This document shows, piece after piece, positions 58,450 to 64,000 of a DNA stretch of 64,000 nucleotides. The position numbers and the translations under genes were made by a program. Numbering within the stretch: the stretch's first letter is position 1; each line of letters starts with the position of its first letter. The notes beneath the pieces are model-generated. The model worked only from the letters and a program-made list of their open reading frames with translations, was not told the DNA's origin and ran no database searches. Origin of the DNA: Polytrichum commune (Eukaryota; Streptophyta; Polytrichopsida; Polytrichales; Polytrichaceae); contig OX485809.1 in assembly GCA_950295325.1 (NCBI GenBank), forward strand, positions 35,965,081 to 36,029,080, in the 5' to 3' direction.

Positions 58450-61301
58450 GTTTGGTAAGTTGTATGCATATTATGCTGATTGTTGCTTATAATGTTAGGT
58501 TGAGATGTGAGCTTCATAAGCCGTGGAGTCAATTTTTTGCAATTTAGAGTAGAATAGGCAAAACAATGTGAAAGAATCTTAGTTAGGACTAGAAATTTAA
58601 TTGACATGTGCAAATTAAGGTTGTAGTCTAGGAGATTTGAAACGGAGAAGATATGAGGAGACCATGGTTTGTTTGGGAGAAGGTGTAGCCTTAGGAGTTG
58701 GCACATGCTCCTTGTGAATATACATTCCACACTTTTTAGAGAAGGTTGGGGAGACAAACCATGATTTTTACCTTGAACCTCTACTAGATTGGCAAATGGT
58801 CTTTGAAAGTTGTTGACATTGATGTAGGGTCAAGGATTGATCCTCTATAATTTGGATACACCTAGGTTGTGAATGCTTGGGGATTTTATAAGCATTAGAG
58901 GGGGAGAGATTCCTCAGTCCATTGTTTGTCCAATCATTTGACTCTATTGTGACATTGACCTTTGAATTGATTTTGTCGAGTTTGAGACTTAAGTTTTATG
59001 TTGTGGGACAATAGCCTTGGAAACTCTCTATAAACTCATTCACTCATAGTTTCAAGAGGGTAATAGAGGAGTGATTCCTCTATAATTTTTGGGATACTCA
59101 ACCTCCTCATTTTAGTCTATTGTCTATGAGAGATCTTGTTAGAGACAAGAGAGGAGAATTCACGAAGAAGGGTTATCCAAGGCATCTATGATCAGTAGAA
59201 TGATTAAGCCCTCCTTAGCTAGAGGAATTGCATTGGCATGACAAAGTTCTCATTCAGATTGTGAGTGAATTAAATGATTGATAAGTAGTTTATGCTTAAG
59301 GGTGTTGCTAAGGTTGGATGGTACTTGGTATCCATTCTTTTGGATCAAACTTGTAATATCTTGATATTTGGTTGTTTTGTAGTCACACATTTTTTTTTGC
59401 AAGAGTCGAAACTAGTGAGACATGTTGGCATTAGTAATTATTAAGTCAAAATGAGATTAGTTGCTCTAAAGTTAATGAATGTTGAATATTGGCAAGGGTG
59501 ACGGGGGTTGTAATCCAAAGACAATTGACATGTGAGGAATTGCAGGTGGATGTTATAATCTAGTTATAGACTAGTGTACTCTTAAGGATGAAAAGTCATG
59601 CCTACTTTCCCCCATATATCCTCGTAAGCCATAGTCAAGGGATCGATTAGAAAGACTCAAGAAGCTTGTGAATGAGAAATCCCTCTTGGGAAGAGAGTGG
59701 ACATTTTCTTAAATTGAATTTTGTAAACTGCCATTATTTGAAGTAAAGTTAGTAAGACGTGAAGCCTTTGTTTGAATGGAAAAAATGCATTAGCTGTGGT
59801 TTGGATGTGAGAATATGTTTGCAATAATTGTGTTTTTGCATGGCAAATAATCTTAGTTGATTGATTAGCATTTGCTTGTCTCCCGAGAAGTACATCTTTC
59901 CATGTTGTAAATGTAATTGGTGCTATAGCTAGTAACCAATTTTTTTGGTGTGGAGCCCTTGGCTGAGAAGGAGAAACTTTGAGTCATGTTTGAAGGTGGT
60001 GGATAGTTTGAATGATCTGAGGGCCGTCTCTTTGTTTGTCCAAGTGATTGCCTTATGTTGATAATGTGTGTATTGCCTGAACCTAAAGTAAAATTCCAAG
60101 ATGTGTGATTTTGTTAAATAGAGAAGAGTTCTTGAACCATGATGGAGTAGGACCATTTTGTCTTATGAACCTAAGTTGTGACATAGGCAAGATTCTTGAA
60201 GAAGAGTGATGAGGCTTGTTACAGGTTCAATTGACCAAAGTAAAGTATGAGAATTGAGTGAATAAATTATATTGTTAATGGGATTAGTGCAATGACCCAA
60301 GTGAAGTATGTGGAGTGAGTAGCTCTCATTACATAGAAGAAATTATTCATGAGTTACAGGTGATTTGTGATACATAGCCTTTTGGGATTGAACAAATCTT
60401 TGGCTTGACCCTAGAGTGAAGGGTGATGGAGTCTTCCCAAGTCTAAATGGTTGCAGCGCTAGTTTACAAGACAGAGAGGTTGCAATGTAAGATTTTGAAT
60501 TCATTAGGTGAATAAAAAACCATATTTTGACTCAAGGATGTTGTGACAAACTGTGTGAGTAATCCCATTGTCTTGACTCTCAATGCGAGAGCAGTGAAAA
60601 CAATTTAGAGTCATATTTGAAGGGGGGGGGGGGGGAGGGGGCGCTATAGCCTTAACCATACAAAACTGTGTGTGTGTTTATAGTAAAAGACTATTGTTTA
60701 GGTGAAGTTGTTCATCTAGAATTCATTAAGGTCATAGGCTGGGGTGTGAAGCTCCACCTTATAAGTTCAAGAAATAGCTAAGGGTCAATCTATTGTCTAA
60801 TCCCATAAAGCTAAATCTTAGCCTCCAGATGGCATAAGTATATCAACCAAAACTTGAATTGATGATCTAAGGAAAGAAGAATTAACTTCAGAATGGGGAA
60901 TAGAAATTGCTACCATGTGAGGTGGTCATATAAACCCTAGTGGCCATGATTTAGGCTTAATCATTACGGCTTAATCCCTTCTTGTGAACTAATGAGCATG
61001 GGTTATTCAATAGTCTGTGTAAAATCATTAGTGGAATTTTGTGAAGGCTATGGAATATAAACAAATAAGATGAAGCTAGTTCCGAACAAATTGATAGAAG
61101 GAAGAGAAGGTTGTCATTGTAGTATGCAAAGATTATGGTCGAGCATATTTGTAGAGAGCCTTGGGAGCAGTAGGTTGAAGTTGAACATGTCATAGTCTCA
61201 TCCAAAAGGGCAAGCCTAATTGGGATTCTTATAGCCCTTGGTATGTCCGGAAGTTAAAAGGGTACCCTTGGAAAGACCAATGGTTGGCACAAAGAAGTCC
61301 A
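58450..61301. other. Gene-free spacer
   Basis: No supported gene. A 14-base G tract lies at 60622-60635. Confidence 0.4.
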
Positions 61302-61893
61302 GGGGGATGAACTCTTCATTGGAAGCCTAAATGATGTGCGTGGGTCACTATGAAATGATACCCCTACATATGAGAAGTTTATAGAGAAAATAAATGCCTA
61401 CATACTAGTGGCAAGCTAGAAGATGGACTCATGTATTTACACTAAGCTTTTAATGTGATGAATGCCTCCACTACATATACAAAATATAATTCATGTTTTA
61501 AATGGACCTTTATTGCATAGAAATTTTACTCTTACTTTCTATTCAAAGAGTTATGAGCGCTCCAAGAGCCATCAATTTGTAAACATGTAGGAGCTATTTC
61601 AAACTCTAACAAGAATGGACAAGGTAGTCATTGAGGACTATTACCATATGACAACAATGGATGAAAACATGATGAGGATGAAACCAACACTTGTATTTTA
61701 AAATTCTTCCTTAAACCTTAGGGCCTCATTTTGGACATCTACCTTTACTACAAATTTCTTAATAGCCTATTTAAATGTATATAATAAAGAAAAGTAATAC
61801 CTCTCCCTTATGTATACTATGTATGTTTACGCCTCAAGCAATTCCCCTTCTTACACTCACATTAGTTCGTATATGGTATGAAGAGTCCACCCC
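61302..61893 (+). mobile_element. TIR element, GGGTGGACTCTTCA family
   Basis: This 592-bp copy starts GGGGGATGAACTCTTCA and ends TGAAGAGTCCACCCC. It aligns along its length with 21161-21860 (for example CTTCTTACACTCACATTAGT near the right end). It is shorter through internal losses. Confidence 0.75.
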
Positions 61894-64000
61894 ATGGGGA
61901 CAAGTGGGCCTTAACATACTAAAGACATGAAGAGGAAGACCAACACTAGAAAGGGAAATGGCTAAGTGCCTAAGGGTTGAGGTTTGAATATCTGATAAAC
62001 AAAATAGAATCATTCACATTAATTCCTTTGGGTTAGTGAGTTGCATTTCACCTTGATGAGGAATTAAATAGGTAAAGTTAATGATCTAGATATTGGGGAA
62101 TGAAATGTACATTTACATAGTTGAATTATTAATTTAAGAAGAAGAGATAATAGCTTGTGTTTGAGAATTAAGAAGGGTATACCAAAGAAGCAGTCCAAGG
62201 TCTTCTAACCCTTGATCACGGGTAGGTCACTTAGTGCATTTTAAAAACGACGTGCGGCATAATATAGAGAGGATTAAAATCATTTGAAATAAAAATTATA
62301 AAGGAATTCCAAATAACGAAGGGGCCATTAAATGTAGACAATCCCATTATAAGTAAGTTAGATGGACATAAAATGTGGGCCATTATTTTTTTGTAAAATT
62401 AATATAGGGGCTGAAGATAAGGATCCTAGAAGGTATGTTTAGTATGTTTGCTATGGTCTCCTATGTGTTTTCTTCATAACTTTGTTTGCAATGATATTAT
62501 TGTTTGCACCCTTCTTTGTTTCCATGGTTTCCCTTAACACTCGTCAATGCGTTAGGAAGTAGATTAGCTTTTATTACTTAAAAGGAATATAGAGTACAAA
62601 AAATTGCAGTGACTTGGACAATATAAGTAATGGAAGGGTGCAAACAAATGGGCCATTTTTGAAATTTAAGTAATTATAGGGAGGCTTTAATTCAACCCTT
62701 GAAGGTAAATAGCCCCAAAACAAAAAAAACCCCAGCCGCACGTGGTGCACAAAAATGCCTTAGAGTGACCTACCCGTGCCCTTGATGGTGTGTTGGATTA
62801 TAGTAATGTTGGGAACATGTGTAAATGCTATGGACATTATGCAACAAAACACTATTGAGTGACCTGTCACGGTATGCGGCGTTGGTGGCATACCTTATCC
62901 GTGGGATTTCATCCATTTAGAATGGATGATCTTAGAAGTTGGAGAGATGTTCCTAAGTGAGGAACCTCCTCGGCTTGGCATTCTTGCCAAGTGAGAAGGA
63001 AGAGAGTCAAACCCTTGTAAGAGCTCTAATTCTCTCTTCAAATGCACACAATGAGTCAAGTTATCTCTCACTCCACCACAGGAGAATCCAAGAGTGTAAG
63101 TAAGGGGAGAATAACTCAAGATTTATTGCAAAAACATGCAATTTGTGGAGGTGTGTTGTTTATGTGTGTTTTTGCCATGTTTTAGTTTTATTTGTTAGTG
63201 GTGGTTGGTACTCGAGTTGCACTGACACACGATCGCTATTTACACGACAGACCGCAAACTCATATAAAGGATTGATTAAAGAACATTGCTCACCCTGAGT
63301 GGGTAACTATATTGACATTTCAAGTTACATTAAAAATGTTTGATTAGCATGAGACAATTGACTATATCAAATTGCCCTTGGCTTTGGCAAAGAGATTAAA
63401 ATGGGATACTATATGCAAGACAATTGTCAATGACTGTGGCTATACTTTTGCACCGCACAAGGTCAAATTAAAATGAACCCACTACCATATTATTATCAAG
63501 GAAATTAGTGTGAGGTATGTGACCTTCACAAATGCATGTACCGAGGTCAAGTGATTCCCAACCCCTCTTATGTTTGTATAAATGAATGAATTGTTAATTT
63601 ATATTATGAATAACTTGAAATAAACGGGTGTTTGCCCTAATTAAACTTATTTGAAACACCTAGGTGATACCAAAAAAACACCTTTTAAATCTTCCTTGAG
63701 TGTTTCCTTGGGTTTTGTCTTTTCTAAAATCTAAGCTACATAAGCCCTCAAGTTATCTCATGAAGCTCCAACTTAAACAAACATGTGTTCAAGTTCATTA
63801 TGTACATGAAACATAATATCTTTTCTTAACATGATATATTTGTGTAGAATTGGTCTCGCTCAACATTGAGTGACAATGCTTTGTTCATATCCTCGTGATT
63901 CAACCATACATGCCAAGTGAGAAATGTTGTCTTAACATGATCCGGGAAGCCAAGTTCGTTTAATATTTCCTAGCTCCTTAGAACCCCTCATTGTCCGAGT
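61894..64000. other. Gene-free right edge
   Basis: A stretch near 62720-62790 with CCGCACGTGGT resembles 38900-38960. A 74-codon minus-strand frame (62895-63119) has no known domain. Nothing else is recognised. Confidence 0.4.

Noticed and set aside
1-64000. tRNA, rRNA or CRISPR-like arrays
   Set aside because: No cloverleaf-type conserved boxes were noticed, and no regularly spaced short identical repeats exist; the spaced repeats seen are minisatellites or transposon families. Exhaustive tRNA scanning was not possible by eye.

Overview
The window looks like nuclear DNA of a land plant. Four protein-coding genes are readable. Three have GT-AG introns and one has a single uninterrupted reading frame. 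All four give proteins that align from memory best with plant families. Plant-type telomere heptamers (CCCTAAA/TTTAGGG) occur in short interstitial runs. The long gene-poor spacers are AT-rich and full of small non-autonomous DNA transposons. I cannot place the species from the sequence alone.

Layout. 1-15 kb has no intact gene: tandem repeats, a small element with a 9-11 bp target duplication, remnants of pogo-like and hAT-like transposases, and several dispersed repeats. 16.09-19.64 kb (minus strand) is a five-exon DUF212 / 'acid phosphatase, vanadium haloperoxidase-related' membrane protein gene, with a tandem triplication in intron 1. 20.3-27.2 kb is a block of repeats with terminal inverted repeats (TIRs) and fold-back elements. 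27.52-29.50 kb (plus) is the N-alpha-acetyltransferase NAA50 gene; a decayed duplicate of part of exon 2 lies in intron 1, and a possible alternative last exon lies at 30.41-30.53 kb. 32.33-34.04 kb (plus) is an uninterrupted dolichol kinase gene (EVAN/DOK1 type, 568 codons). 34-49.8 kb is mostly small repeat families. 51.10-53.31 kb (plus) is the NEDD8/RUB1-conjugating E2 gene (UBC12/RCE1), with a long leader rich in simple repeats. 53.4-64 kb has no recognised gene, only a possible Harbinger-like fragment and repeats.

The four genes do not form a pathway. They are separate housekeeping functions: N-terminal acetylation, dolichyl phosphate synthesis, neddylation, and a DUF212 membrane protein. 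No operon, CRISPR array or RNA gene was recognised.

The most notable unexplained structure is the set of short TIR families, each with several copies inside 64 kb. One family has the TIR GGGCCACTTCACACACGAG, two length classes and 3-bp target duplications. A fold-back family has the TIR CATAACATTATTCAA, with two copies of exactly 147 bp. A ~700-bp family has the TIR GGGTGGACTCTTCA, and a 455-bp family has the TIR AAGGTAGAAAAA. No intact transposase was found for any of them here.
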